NCBI GenBank assembly: GCA_963678675.1
Contig: OY783193.1
Coordinates: forward strand, 5,091,501 to 5,155,500
Length of the DNA: 64,000 nucleotides
Direction of reading: 5' to 3'
Source of the DNA: Xiphydria camelus
Lineage: Eukaryota; Arthropoda; Insecta; Hymenoptera; Xiphydriidae
Positions 45,322 through 57,790 of this stretch are shown here, piece after piece; the stretch's first letter is position 1; every line of letters begins with the position of its first letter. The notes beneath the pieces are model-generated. The model was not told where the DNA came from and did not search any database. It was given only the letters and a program-made list of their open reading frames with translations. The position numbers were made by a program, and so were the translations under genes.

Positions 45322-45356
45322 CTGTAACACGCGAGAAAATGACGAGCGTCATTAGT
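45322..45356 (-). other. Fhod: 3' splice acceptor and probable branch point
   Basis: On the minus strand the exon is preceded by CATTTTCTCGCGTGTTACAG. A branch-like ACTAATG lies about 30 bases upstream of the AG. Spacing and sequence fit a normal insect acceptor. Confidence 0.75.
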
Positions 45357-45589
45357 CGTTGATCGTGTAACCGCTAACCGAGGTAAACGCTCGTATAAAA
45401 GCCACGGAGAAGGCGCAGCGGCGACCGGTTCTCCGGTTCTCTTCCTCTCCCTCGCCACCCCCTCTCACTATCTCTCTCACGAAGTCAATTTGCGATCGAG
45501 ATTGTGAGCATTTTTATATTTCTATGCGTTGATACACGTATTAATATTGATACGCATATTTACACATATTACAATTTTGCATCGAGTAC

Positions 45590-45715
45590 AAACCTAGTTG
45601 AATATTTATTTAATTCAAATAGACTCTTGTTCAGTGTGAATAAATTCCTATTCGCCTAAAATAAATTTTTCTATTAGCTTCGTATTCAGCTAGACCTTTT
45701 CCCTGGGTGTGGCTA
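45590..45715. mobile_element. AGGTCTA-subfamily MITE, copy 3
   Basis: GTACAAACCTAGTTGAATAT, GTTCAGTGTGAATAAATTCC and GCTAGACCTTTTCCCTGG match the elements at 31920-32450. The left end is degraded. Confidence 0.7.
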
Positions 45716-45830
45716 CCAATATTACCACAAATTTTATAGGAAACCATAACGGACGAGGTGTACCAACCGATATGCAACCCGTTATACTGGTGTGTATCAA
45801 AACGAACATCCCGTATGCATGCTGTCCTCA
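45710..45830. repeat. CCAACCGATATGCAACCCG repeat, copy 3
   Basis: Carries GGCTACCAATATTACCACAA, GGAAACCATAACGGACG and CCAACCGATATGCAACCCG followed by TATACTGGTGTGTAT. It lies directly after the AGGTCTA MITE. Same orientation as the copies at 12.5 and 13.1 kb. Confidence 0.75.
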
Positions 45831-46726
45831 TTCGTATCATATTCAGGTACATACGTTAAAAAAAATGTACACAGATATAGAAGTGGACAAAGAGTCTCTC
45901 CCGGCTCCAGCGAAAAGTATCTCGAAAAGCCCGCCCTTGCGAATATAGCGCGAATGTAACGCACATATATATCTACACCTCGTCCTCGACTCGACACACG
46001 AGGGGTGCGAGACTTTATTCGCGGCGATAAATTCTACAGCTGGAAATGGGGATGGCAAAGAAGAGCCGTACTCTCTCTCTCTCTCGACGCAAGAATAGAA
46101 GGTTCGAGCGATGAGTGCGTTTTAATTTCTGAAATCAAACCGAAGAGCTTCTCGTTCTCAACGTGCATACGTAGTTAGGAGAAATGGAAGAGAAAGAAGA
46201 GATGATAGAAGGGGGAGATAGTGAATAGCGAGACGAGAATATCGACATATTACGTATACGCGCGAAAAGCTCAGGGTGGAGGAAGGGAAGCTCTACAGCG
46301 ACGCGCGGTGTGACCCATATTTCTAAAAATCCGATGTTCAAAATAGTTCGTAAAGCTTCGCCGGCCGGTCGGCAGCCACGGCTGCGTTTCGTGTAGGATT
46401 AACGTGTGTGCGCGTTGCATGGATTCGTTCGTCTCTTCGTCGTTGACCGTTATGCAATTCCGTCGAGGCGTGTGCCTAGTAGCGAAATTGAAAGGCGCAT
46501 GAAACTTCAAATGCGAGGGAAAGTATTTTTGATAAAGAATATAATGCAAAAGAATATCTCTAAGTTGAATGTAAAATTAATTTTTTCATGATTTTCACTT
46601 TAAACGTATATTAACTACACACCTATAGGGCTTCACGTTCTTAAAGAATTAATGAGAGTACAACAAATTTTAATCAATATTCTCTGCAGATCAAAACTGC
46701 AAATAGACATACAAGAGAATCTGTTC
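45831..46726. other. Mixed intronic sequence, no gene seen
   Basis: A TC run lies at 46071-46086. Short open frames overlap on both strands with no recognisable pattern. Confidence 0.4.
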
Positions 46727-46942
46727 TGAGTACAAACCTAGTAGAAACATTTATTTGTGATAAATAAGGAATTTATTGACGAGGAACAAACGAAAATTTG
46801 AAATAAATAAACGCTCTACGCGATGTACACAAATACTTGTTTAATTAAAATAGATCTTTGTTTGATATGGAAAAAATTCCTATTTGCGACTAATAAACTT
46901 CCTAATAGGTTCATATTTAAATAAACTTTTCTCTGAGCGCAC
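46727..46942. mobile_element. AGGTCTA-subfamily MITE, copy 4
   Basis: TGAGTACAAACCTAGTAGAA, a decayed internal inverted pair, and AAATAAACTTTTCTCTGAGC at the right end. It abuts the following CACTGAGAAAAATAA element. Confidence 0.6.
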
Positions 46943-47205
46943 ATTGAGAAAAATAACTTGACCAATGTAATCAAAATGCTGGAAACAACGAGCAAACCAT
47001 TTCGGTAAATACGGATTCCCCATCTGTTTGGTTAAACTGACTACTTTTTGGTTAGAATAACCAAACGTTCGGTTGGAATAACTAAACATTTGATTAGAAA
47101 AACTCGATATTTGGTTCAACTGACCAGTATTTTTATTAGAATAACTAAACTTATTTAACTAGACGCAATTCGGTCATTTTAACCTAATTATTTTTCTCGG
47201 TGCAA
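46940..47205. mobile_element. CACTGAGAAAAATAATTTGGTT MITE, copy 4
   Basis: CACATTGAGAAAAATAACTT and TTATTTTTCTCGGTGCA are inverted ends. The interior repeats GGTTAGAATAACCAAACG-type units four or more times, an internal amplification also visible in the other copies. Confidence 0.8.
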
Positions 47206-47379
47206 CTTCCTAGTTTAATTGGAAAAGGTTCCTGAAAATATAAGCATTTTCCCATTCCTATATAACTAAGTATAGTGTCGCAATCAATTCGACCGTACAT
47301 TTACTAAAGACCACCCTAATATACATGCGTTTATAGATCAGAGGGGGCTATATAACAAGTGTATGGCACTGCGGCGGAA

Positions 47380-47960
47380 TAGCTATCCCATCGGACGTTT
47401 CTAGGGTGTAATAACGACGATGTTGTTGGGGGAATTAGAGGAAGGATTCGCGATGAGCGATATAACGGGTGTGCTCGGCACGCCGGCGAAAGCTCAGCGG
47501 AGAAGCTCCGTGCCGCGGACCTTGGAAGGGGTTTTCACATCGATCATCGGGTATTCCCGGTGCTTCGCGCGTGCACTGCTCCGAAGATTCCCACCTCATC
47601 TCGGTACCTGCCCGGAGCGACCGCAGTGTGGCGCGTCTTCCGGGACGTCGCATCGTTTATACCTCGAGTCTTACGAGCGATTACGAACACCCTCGGCTCT
47701 TGCATTCGTAATTACCGCGCTTGCCGCGGCACGGAGGAAACCTTTATGGATGCTTAAGCGCGCAGCCGTACCTGAGGATCTATCAGTGCAAACGTTCCGT
47801 TATAAACAACGCGCGCGATCGTTCCTCGATAGAAATATAGATCTCCTCCGGCGTTGCGCGCGCTGGAAATGGCTGGCAAAGGAGCGAGGCTTCGCTTCGC
47901 TGTGAGAGCTCTTTTTGGAACACTCGGGGGAAACTATAGTCGACGATGTCGTATTTCACT
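47380..47960 (+). other. CpG-rich block with a 161-codon open frame
   Basis: The plus frame 47420-47905 starts at ATG (MLLGELEEGFAMSDITGVLG) and ends in a TGA. Two other plus frames and a minus frame of 65-80 codons overlap it. I recognise no domain, signal peptide or membrane segment. Given the composition it may well be chance. Confidence 0.2.
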
Positions 47961-48950
47961 CGTTTTTATAGTACTGGCGAGTGAAGGCATAGTTGCGAGC
48001 CCCATAAAGGATTATTGGTATCTTGTATTTCGCAGCTTTGTGTATAGTCCTTCTAACCACTTTTTTTTTGTTATGGCGTGTAATATACATACATAGTATG
48101 TCGTCGCCAATTTCAGGGCGAAAACATTTAGGTATGAATGTTTCGATTGCAAGCCAATTGAGTATACCGAGAAGTTATAGACGAAGTTATAAACAGTTTA
48201 TTTTGCGACCTAGTGATTTTTCGAAAAGATGTAAAAGTATGTACGAAACTTACTGCCGACATGTATAGTCAGTTATAAAATTCCGAAACTCATGGTGTTA
48301 CTTTGATACAAATAATTTTCATCCACTCGGAATTTAAGATTCGAGCTCTCTGTAAGGCCGAACTTTGTTTCTCAAACTTACCACCTAAAGGGGTTGAATT
48401 ATATTTTATCGTTGCTACCGATGCTTGCTTTAAAAACTTACATCTCTCCTCAAAAATTCTGAAAAGTGCCTATCGTACCTAATGGTTTCTTCTTATTTTT
48501 ATTTCAATCTACATTTAGGACAGCATTTCTGTCCAGTCTGTATAAGACTTATGTATATTACGCGTCCCACAGAAGTAAATTTTATACAGTATAGTATTTA
48601 CCCGAATTCATAACTACACTGTCACTAGACTTCTTACTTGGAGTTTTCCCTCATATTTTCTCGGATTGATTGCTACATTTTGAAACATCGTTTTTCTCAG
48701 TGCAGTTTTCTAAATTGCCTTCCGATAGTCACGCTTCCGGGACAACGAGAAATTCGTCACTTTACGAATTAGAACAGCTGACAGTTAGAATCACTTGGCC
48801 GGATTCTGACAATCACATCAAATAACGTTACAATATATTTTTCGTCACTCAGTGCGTAAAACTCGGTTTCACGGGCGTCCTCAACCCCATCAACCTCGTA
48901 TTTGACACTTAGTGACAAAAAATAGAATTCGTTATAAGGGCGTTTCGCGT
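47961..48950. other. Intronic sequence, no gene seen
   Basis: Mostly AT-rich. A CACTGAG-type right end (TTTTTCTCAGTGCAG) lies at 48691-48705 without a located partner. Confidence 0.4.
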
Positions 48951-49960
48951 CGTTTTAACGAGTGTGGTTGCCGCACTCGCTTCGCGCTCGTGTGGAAAAT
49001 CTTCACGCTCTCTCTCTCCCGTTACAAAAACAGCGCTTCACGCCCTCATAACGAAAATAACTAATAAATCGCCAAACTTCTTCGTCCCGCAATCCCGCCG
49101 TCCTTCCCCGCGATAAACCGGTGATAACGACGACCGCATCGAGCCTACGGTCGCCGCGTGCTTCACGCTCCGATGAATATGTGGGTGACGTCACGCGCGT
49201 GCACGTTCTAACGACGTTCGTTTTCGTCTCGCAGCGTCGCCGCTCCTCCTCGCGTCCAAATCGAATGCGCACGCAACCGCGAGTAGGTACGCGGGAGAAA
49301 GTACTCTCGGTCGAGCGCGGTGACGTCAGACCGGTCGCGAAGGGGAGACGGCGAGTCTATCCAGGCAACTAGCCAACCGCGCGCGCGCTAGACCGCGTAT
49401 CGACGGGGAGAAGGAGGAGAAAAGGAAGGAACTTGGTCGGACGCGCGCGCGGGTTTTGCCTTCTGGGAAGCCGACGATCGTCCACCGGTCGCCTGGGCTC
49501 TCTGTGATTAGCGAGATTACAGTGCGCAGCACTCAGCCAGGTTCCATTTCTTTCGCATCGAGAGCCCGGCGACTGAAAGAACCGCCGTTTCCTTTCCTTC
49601 GCCCCCGTCCGCCGCCATACGCTAGGTCTTTTTCACCGTCCGACGGACCGGTTCGATTGAAATCGAATTACGAGGCGAGCTCGTTCGCCTTCCTTCTTTT
49701 CTTTTCCCGAGATGAGACTGACAATGAAATACCTATAGGAGAGGGACGGGGGAGAAGGAGAGATAAGGAGAAAGAAGGGGGTCCATTTCGCGGTGACGTT
49801 CGTCCACCCACCCCTGCACTCGTCGTTCGTTCGCGTATAGAGGGTGTCCGGTTTATAAGCGGCAAGTCCCTCGTTGAAAACTATAATTGCATAAAAATGC
49901 ACGCGAAAATGTCACTAGGAGCAATAGTCTGGAAACTGTGGAGCTTGCACGTTGACTAGG
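48951..49960. other. CpG-rich intronic block, possible regulatory DNA
   Basis: A strong CpG-rich block, the nearest large one upstream of the Fhod exon in transcription direction. Open frames of 60-167 codons overlap on both strands and are unrecognisable. It could hold an alternative promoter, but no core promoter motif is convincing. Confidence 0.4.
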
Positions 49961-50097
49961 AGAAAATTGTATTAAACGCAGACATCGCTGATGTGTGCGG
50001 AGAAAGTAGCAGAGGGGAGACGCAGAGAACGAGAAAAACTACCTATTGCTGTTAGTTCTTTCATTCGGCCATTATTGATCATGACGTAAGATACGAG

Positions 50098-50367
50098 TAT
50101 ACTGCCCTGTTAAGCATATAAAAGTCGTATCTACATTTTTAAGTATTTGCAGCTTATGGCGTATACAACTTGGTAGTAAGTATATCCCCACTAGTTTGTT
50201 AAAAATTCAAAACTAGGTATGGGTCATACACGATGCAGATTCGACGATTCGACGATTTGAAGTTTAACAAACTAGTGGATATACTTACTACCAAGTTGTA
50301 TACGTCATAAGCTGAAAATACTTGAAAATGTAGAAAATACGACGTTTTTGCCTAACAGGGCAGTATA
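50098..50367. mobile_element. Long-armed palindromic MITE flanked by TATA
   Basis: CTGCCCTGTTA and TAACAGGGCAG are the outer ends, each next to TATA. Arms of about 110 bp pair closely, including the run ACAACTTGGTAGTAAGTATA on both sides. The unpaired centre is about 35 bp. TA or TATA target duplication suggests Tc1/mariner-type insertion. Confidence 0.85.
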
Positions 50368-51119
50368 ACGAACGAAATGTGTAGGAGATACACGTAGTAG
50401 AATAATTAGGCTAACCGCAACAATCCATTTTTCTGAGTACAGTTTTTACAATATGACTATATCAGAAATAAGGACTTCTCGTACGTGATACAAATTTCGC
50501 GGACTACACATCGGCATTCATACAGATTTTTACCAATGCCATACTTCTGGGTCACCCTGTACGCGCGCGCAGACACTTATAAGATTCGCTCTATATAGAC
50601 ATAGACAGATATAGGCGCGTAGGTACTCTCGTCGATTATAAAGCTTAGCACGCCCCGAGTCGACGGACCGAAGATCGAAGCGTAGCGTGCAATTGGAAAT
50701 TGATCGGCGAGGGGATTTAACGATCGGGAAACCAATCAGCATCGAATCGCCGCTCCCCCGCCCCGCTCACCCCACCTTTCATCCTTTCGTCCTCCGCTTT
50801 CTTTCGAGAGAGGAGTACGGGTATAAGAGGTTTCCGATTGTAGTGGTGTTACCGGTCGATCCCGAGAACAGAGACGAGCCGGCGAATAGGACGAGAACCC
50901 GGAGAAGCGGGTATTCTTCTCGAATCCAGATTACGCCGAAGAGAGAGAGAGAGAGACGAATCGTTGCGTATAGTCTGACATAGGCATTTTCCTGCAGTTC
51001 AAACAGTATTTCAATTCCGCCAGCCGAAGGTATATTGGCATTGGCATTGCGTCGAAGATATTCGCGGCGCTACGCGAGGTCCTAGCTGGGAAGCCGCTGT
51101 GTTTTTTTCCCAAGATTTT
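50368..51119. other. Mixed intronic sequence, no gene seen
   Basis: A GC-richer patch at 50640-50960 carries a 98-codon plus frame with a GA run near 50941. A CACCCTGTA motif at 50553 resembles a mariner end without a partner. Confidence 0.4.
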
Positions 51120-51970
51120 AGATCGCCTCTCATTTCCAAATGAAAAATGTTTCGCTGATGAACCATGGTTTTTCCGATAAAGAAGACCTTCGAATTGTTA
51201 CACGTGGTCATAGTTTTGTTAACAAATGTTCTTTTAATGGAAACACAACTTCACGAAAACTCCCTAGCACTCCCCAGAATGGACAAATCATTAATTACTG
51301 GACTACCATAGTTTACCGTGAAAAACGAAGACCACGTGTAACAATTTGATGATCTCCTTTACCGGAAATGCCATAGTTCTTCAGTCACATTATTTTTATT
51401 TGGAAATAAATAGGGATCTAAATTCTCACTAACACCACCTGAAGCTCATTATCCAGATACTCTGCGTATAAAAGTGTATGTAAAACATGGCAGCTTCGCC
51501 AACCAGGACAGGATCCTTAGGTATATCGCTGATATCGACGTCACACGGAGATGTACATACAGTCCGCTCTTTCACGAAATCGCGAGAAAAGTGCCAGCAT
51601 TGTTAAACGAAATTGGCGAGCTCAAAATACGCGTCAGAGAGGATACGTAGGAGTATCACCTAGCAAGGAGTTTGGAAAATACGCATTCACTAGTCACATC
51701 ACCGGATGTGACTCATTATCAGTTCGTGTGGCAGTCCTCCAGAAAGTGCCACGGCACTGTACTCCTATGCTGTATTCGAATCACGCCATGCAAAGTGCTT
51801 TTTACAGGAGATCACATATACCTATTATAGCTCTCGGATACAAAGAAGCACATATCGATAATCGTAAACTGATATCCTGCTTCAAATCGTCCCTTTTAAA
51901 GATAAGACGTATTCATGCAAATGTCCTTGCGTTGGAATGTTATACAGTTGTTATCCTATCTATATAAAAC
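51120..51970 (+). pseudogene. Broken coding-like relic of unknown family
   Basis: Three adjacent plus-strand stretches read as plausible protein in different frames. One runs from about 51120 to a TGA at 51347, one from about 51337 to a TAA at 51430, and one from about 51423 to a TAG at 51828 with a single in-frame TAG at 51648. The third contains protein-like runs such as YPDTLRIKVYVKHGSF and DRILRYIADIDV. A further 138-codon frame overlaps its second half. The composition is not GC-rich, so openness is less easily explained by base content than elsewhere. At least two frameshifts and one stop mean it cannot encode an intact protein. I do not recognise the family: an old gene copy, transposon coding piece or endogenous viral relic are all possible. 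The breaks are reported as seen. Confidence 0.4.
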
Positions 51971-52079
51971 GAATTCCTATTTCATGTAACCAAAAATTTC
52001 GCTGCAAACTAAATATGAAATAAAAATGCATCGAAGAAATATTATCAATCAATTAATAACGTTAAAAAGGATGTACCAC
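51971..52079. other. AT-rich spacer
   Basis: Nothing recognised. Confidence 0.4.
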
Positions 52080-52660
52080 AACGAAGGTCGAAAAAGTGGA
52101 GCCACTTTTTCGTGAATTTTATTGGCCGATTTCATATCGATCTTGGTTTTCATATTGATTAGGTTTAGAACTTAACTTAATATCTTTTATTCCACTACTA
52201 GTTAATGAAAAAAAAACTAACTCTTCATCATTTAGTTATTAGTTATTTCTTATTATATTTATTTAAAATTATTCTACATTTAATACATTTCAAAAGTTTA
52301 TTAATTACCTATATACTAATTTAATTATTAATTTAATTATACATTTTTCCATAATTTTTAAATTAGGCATAGCTCCGACATATATTTTCGATTTCCTGTT
52401 ATAGTAAATAAAATTAATTGAATAAATATTGTATTACTTTATCAACTCTTGACACTATCTCGAATCTCGAAACCTCAGAATTGTGAAAAGTCATTTTCGA
52501 TATGTAAGTAACGCTTGCCGGGTCGTCAAATGACGCGTTACAACAAATCTTGAAAAAGTGAAGCCACTTTTCTGTGAATTTTATTACACAAATTCGCTAT
52601 CTCGATTCTCGAATCTTCAAAATGTGAGTGAATGCCGTTTGCCAATCATCAAAGTATAGA
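52080..52660. repeat. Local repeats with an AAAAAGTGG stem
   Basis: GAAAAAGTGGAGCCACTTTT (52090 onwards), followed by TTCGTGAATTTTATT, recurs at 52552-52585 in a diverged form. A second pair, TATCTCGAATCTCGAAACCT (52452 onwards) and TATCTCGATTCTCGAATCTT (52598 onwards), is tandem. The middle is very AT-rich. Probably a degraded tandem or foldback repeat. Confidence 0.6.
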
Positions 52661-55600
52661 AATGTATTATACAAGACCGAACAAACTCTCGGAGAGGAAC
52701 CACCTCGTGGGAGAACGGACTGTACGCATACGATGGATAACTATGCAGCCTCGGTGGAAAACGGCGATAGCGGAGTAGGCGGACGATGAAGAAAGGGGTG
52801 AGAGGAAAACCGGTTGATATTCCCATTAGGGTCTTCGAGGATCCGGGTGGTAATGGCGAACGCTAACGGAGCGCGCGAGCTCCTTCGTCTCCGAGTCGCA
52901 GTGTGTACACTCGCGTGAAACTTAGCAGTTATTACCTACGCGTATACCGCGAGATAATGAAAACACCCCGGAGCCCCCTCGACCTCGACCTCGCCCGTTG
53001 TCGCGCCCGCCCCGGTAATCCCTCCTTCGCACAGCTGTTCATTTCGACGCGACCCGGTTCGTGACGTCACGAAGATTCATAGCTTCCGCGGTTCTCTCGT
53101 GTCGGCGAATACCTACAAGGCTAATTCCTGCGGATAAATAACTGTCGACTTATTGCCCCCCTTTCCAGTAAATTCTCATTACGCCCAGAGGTACGGGTAT
53201 TATTTATTGATTATTTAACGTGGAGGAAAGAGAGATCTCTTTTTTGTGCAAGATAAGTTCTCCGTTCATTGTGACGGTCCTTTAAAAAGAGTCCATTAAA
53301 ATGAGCATTTATTTTAAGCGCAGGTTGACAATAATTTACCTACTAATTAACCTCGCGTTCGTCGACTCGGAAAAAACGTGGAAACGGGATATATGGAGCT
53401 GTTATTCACGTTTAGTCATTTTGACGTGCGTGAGTGATGTGATAAGCGAAAATATTTCTGACGGTAATTTGAGAAATATTTCAGAGATAACATCTCAATG
53501 TTCCTAGCCAAGGTCTACACATCACTCGCACATCCAGGCAGCAAAACACATGAGCGCACTATATTTAATTAATTATACACTCGATCTTCCTGTGTTTTCT
53601 AAAACTGTATTTAGATGAAGAACGAGAGCGATTTCCAGACTATACAAAAGCATCCGGACCTCGTAAACAGTAAATGAAGTCGTTTCTCCATCTTTATGTG
53701 GAAAAAAAAGAAGTGGCAGTAACATCTAATAAAAAGAAAATGCAGCCATCGCATTGTAGTAAATGGACATTAACTGCAGCGGCAAAATGCATATGCACAG
53801 GGCTCCCATCCAGTCGGACATTCAAAAATAGTGGGTGTTAATGACTCCTTATTTGAAAAAAAAATGACCAAGCAAATAGCCAATCCTTCCCCATTTAAGC
53901 ATTATAAAGGGATAAGAAAAAGTGGTCTAATGGTGTTTGTAATAAATTCGGTAAAGCTTTGAGGAAATAACGTTCAAAGAAAATGATTGAGATTTGTAAT
54001 CGAAATAATTTATTTTCATAAGAAGGCATGGAAGATAATAAATTTAATTACTCTTTAATGAACAAACCTTAACAAATTGTCTCTTACTATAAGAAACACA
54101 TGCAACGATACCGACTGCTTGTTACGCGTCATCATAACGATTTGCAGAATCTGAGCACTCTGATAGCACAACCACCCCGATACTGAAAATTCGTACGAAT
54201 TGTAGCGTTTTAACGGCTGGACGGTATCATGAAATTATTTGACGAATCAAGGGACGAAATCTTAAAAATAATAACTTTTAATGGACTTTTAAAAATAAAA
54301 ATGACTTTCTACTGACCTGATTGAAAAAAAACGAGCAATCACTAAAAGAAAAGCGACCAAGTGGGAGCCCTACATATGCTGTCATTGATCATCACTTTCT
54401 CATTACAAAAACATAACGAACACATTCCGTTTTTAATATCTATACGTATTATTTTAGGTTCGAAGCTGCGTAGTAATGGTTCTATAGGTATACGATGGAT
54501 TTCTTTCAACTCTCCCACTCCTTCCTTCTCAACTATTGAACGGATGTCTCGTATATCACAACCGGAAATTACGTGGTCCTCCCCCCAACCAAAGAGAAGC
54601 CCCTCTAGATCCCACCGGCGGCAATTTCAACGAGAAACTTTCTTTGGCGACATATCCATTTGCCCCTTATTTATGCTTTACCGGTTCCCGCTTGATAAAT
54701 AATATAAGCAGGAGTCCAATGCCAGCGCCATTTCATCTCCAGAGTCCTCGGTGTCGAGGGGAATGAAGTGAAGTGGAGTGGAACAGGGCTATTCTTTCTT
54801 TCCTCTTTAGAATTCCTATTTTTCGCTCTGCATTTTGGTCTTCGGCAGAGAGAAGGTAGGGGAGAGAGTGAAAAACAGAGAGAAGAAAAGCAGGCAGTCT
54901 CGTGGGCGAGGAACGATTTGCGAGAATCACACTTATTGCGCAGTTTCTTCAACCACCTACCGCGAGATATTTATGTTTGCGGTGGCGACGCATCCGCGGC
55001 CTGCACCGCCCATCAAGTTCGAGGAAAAATTACCCGGAGAGTTTTTTCAGTAGTCAGGTCGATATGAGTAACTCGGGATTCGAGCTGTGACAATAACAGT
55101 CGAAGGTCGAGCCGAATATCAGCTGATACATATGCGTAAACGGGTCGTAGCTTGGCTCGCAAAATTCGGGGACGATCCTAAATTCTTCTCGCGCGCCGTT
55201 TAATGACGCGCGTGGAAACGACGCCGTAACGGTGCCGAATCGTTTTCGGCACCTGCCGTAACAGTTCATCGAGAACCGGTCCTTTCCCACTTCGGAACCT
55301 ATATTTCGGGGTATACCGAAAAAAATGGGTCGTTATCCTTTTAATCTGGAACAATCTAACGCTACCGGAAGTGAAACTCTATTTGAGACAATAAATCGAA
55401 TACATCTGCTCGTAATTTTATTTTTTAAGGAGAGAAAAATGTTTTTATTCCTGATATTAGTAACATATTCTATTACGAATAAAGATAATATACGTACATC
55501 AAATAGTTTTTCAAGAATGCAATTTATTACACGAAAAATGTAAGGTTTAATGATAAAAATAATACACTTTATCGATAAATATCCATTCTTCTTATTCCCT

Positions 55601-56499
55601 TTTAGTCTAAGAATATTGAGTGGAAATACGTGTCAAAATGCGCTAGTGAACGCTATTCGAAGAGTTAAATCGCAAAAAGTTGTTTTCGCAAGTGGCTTAA
55701 ATTTACCTATTTTATAAACGTCCGTGAATATAAGAAATCAGAAATTCAAATTTGTTACTCTTTTAGACATGTATATCGTAGTCTACCGTATTGCGTTGAT
55801 GGTGTACGACTCGGTACAGTTGGTGTGTAAACAAATTTGAGGTCAAAATGTGAAATAAAATTACGAGATAATTTACTCCATTAAGGCGATAATTTTCAAA
55901 TTACGATACGCATAGCATCACCGATGGTTATACTCATGTAGCTTGGCAAATAGAATATGCAATGAACCCCTAAAATAATGATGAAAACTTAAACAGAAAG
56001 TGAGTTATAGTGAAATATTCGAGTAGGAAACTTTTTAAAGTGTAGAGTTCATAATGAGATGGAATATTCTTCCATTAGTTCATACAAATAGTTTCAATTA
56101 AGTTAAAAAATACATGATTCATTCCAAATTATTGTGCATTTAATTAAGAAGACTTTTACGACTATTCAGAAAAAGTTTAAAGTTCCATTAATCAAACGAC
56201 GACACTACATCGATCCCTGAAACACTTATTCCATTTCTAAAACAGTCACTGATCTCTATATCCAGTCTTCTCATATTAACTCAATTACTTTCGATATACA
56301 GGGCAAGGATTAACTCGCGATACACGAGAGACTCGCGAGGTCGAGCGCGTTCCTCCAGGGCTTCTTCGTTATACACTTATCCTAGGCAAACGAGGCGAGA
56401 AACTCGCCGTGCGTTCCACTAATGACACAATTTAATACCGACTCACACAGTCGCAAGAATTCGGTTTTCCCATAATTTTGTTTATTGCAATTTCAAGGA
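52661..56499. other. Intronic sequence, no gene or element recognised
   Basis: GC-richer patches at about 52850-53130 and 54700-55300 give short overlapping open frames without a recognisable pattern. The remainder (53140-54350 and 55300-56290) is AT-rich with no family match. Confidence 0.4.
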
Positions 56500-56717
56500 A
56501 TTTAGACCAAATTATTCACCCCGTATTTTTTCATTTTCGTCTTTATTTTAAGCTGGAAAACGACATTTTAAAGTGCAGCCACATCATCGTGCCGTAAATA
56601 TATCCCTCTCGCACATTTAGCTTGGTATAAGTGCGTCTCTTTGGCATTTCAATAAGGTCACACTGTCGTAGAGAGAAACGCATTTATACTCGTAACTCAG
56701 CGAATAATTATTCTTTT
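56500..56717 (+). repeat. Repeat with a conserved AAGTGCGT hairpin, copy 2
   Basis: The reverse complement of 30383-30612. It opens TTTAGACCAAATTATTCACC, carries AAGCTGGAAAACGA, and has the stem TATAAGTGCGTCTCT and AGAGAGAAACGCATTTATA around a loop with GGTCACACTGTCG. Confidence 0.65.
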
Positions 56718-56819
56718 GTACATTTTCTCTTTCGTTTGAATTAAATATGTAAGTATTCAGTCTACCAATTGGATTTAAAAATAGGAATATTTTCTTATAT
56801 AAGACCAAATTCCACGTCT

Positions 56820-57790
56820 CGCGAGCCTATCTCCGCCCTGTACAACGAAGCCCACCGATCGCTTCGAATGGATATATAGTCGATTATTAAATTTCCGTTC
56901 TCACCCGTCGCCCATCGGATCTCTCCTCGGGCGCTCGAGTTGCATCGGCTACCTGCGTGCAGCGCGGATTAAGCCGAATCGTCTAACGTTACACGGCATT
57001 CGATACGTAAAGCAACTAAAACCTCCGTGTACACTCAGCCGGGCACGTAATAATTAGAAGAGCGCTCGAGGGGCTTCCATAGTCGATATTCCGCGCCAAG
57101 CGGCTGTTGCTGTTTCTTCCAAACATTTATCTCGCCGCTAGGAGCGCTCTAAGTGTATTCCGAGCTACCGCTCGGTACCTAAGCTCCGCAACGACGACGG
57201 AGACGGCGTTTCCTCTCCCTCGATGTCAAGCTGAGCTGGGAGGATCGGGTAAACGCACGTATACGTACAGGTACACGCGCGGGCGTGTATACTGCAGAAT
57301 ATCGTACACGACGACGCGGGTAATCGCGAAACGTGTACACGCCGGTGTGTACACTTCATACCTATCCGATGTCTTGCCCGCGCGGCACGAAGCTAATTAC
57401 CTCCGCGCTTCGTTTCGCGGATCGAGCGCGACGGTTACGACGTTTCGACTGACAAGTTCGTAAACTCCGAGTGCACGGAGCACACGCGCGGATCGCATGC
57501 GATATACCGTTGCGCGTATGTGCGTGTGTAACTGCGCGTACAGTTATAGTGCAGGTATGTATAGGGATTAATTATGGTGGGAGGCTGCCCGATTAAAAGC
57601 TTCGAAGGTCATCGAGTAAGAAATTAATCACGATTTTAATTAATTCCCGCCTCGGGCTATTGTCGACCCCCGCCCTCGCCCTCTTCTCTCGCCACCGAGC
57701 TTACCTCCGCTGTACCGCCACGCGGATATACGAGCGGATATGAGTACTCGTTCGAGTAAATATACTTGTGTATGGATGTACGCGTTATCA
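56820..57790. other. CpG-rich intronic block without recognisable gene
   Basis: An arginine-rich 118-codon plus frame overlaps a minus frame. No domain or supported exon is seen. Confidence 0.45.

Noticed and set aside
45192..45458. Minus-strand 88-codon frame over the Fhod exon
   Set aside because: It is in a different phase from the FHOD-like reading and reads through both splice sites. It is a shadow of the real exon.
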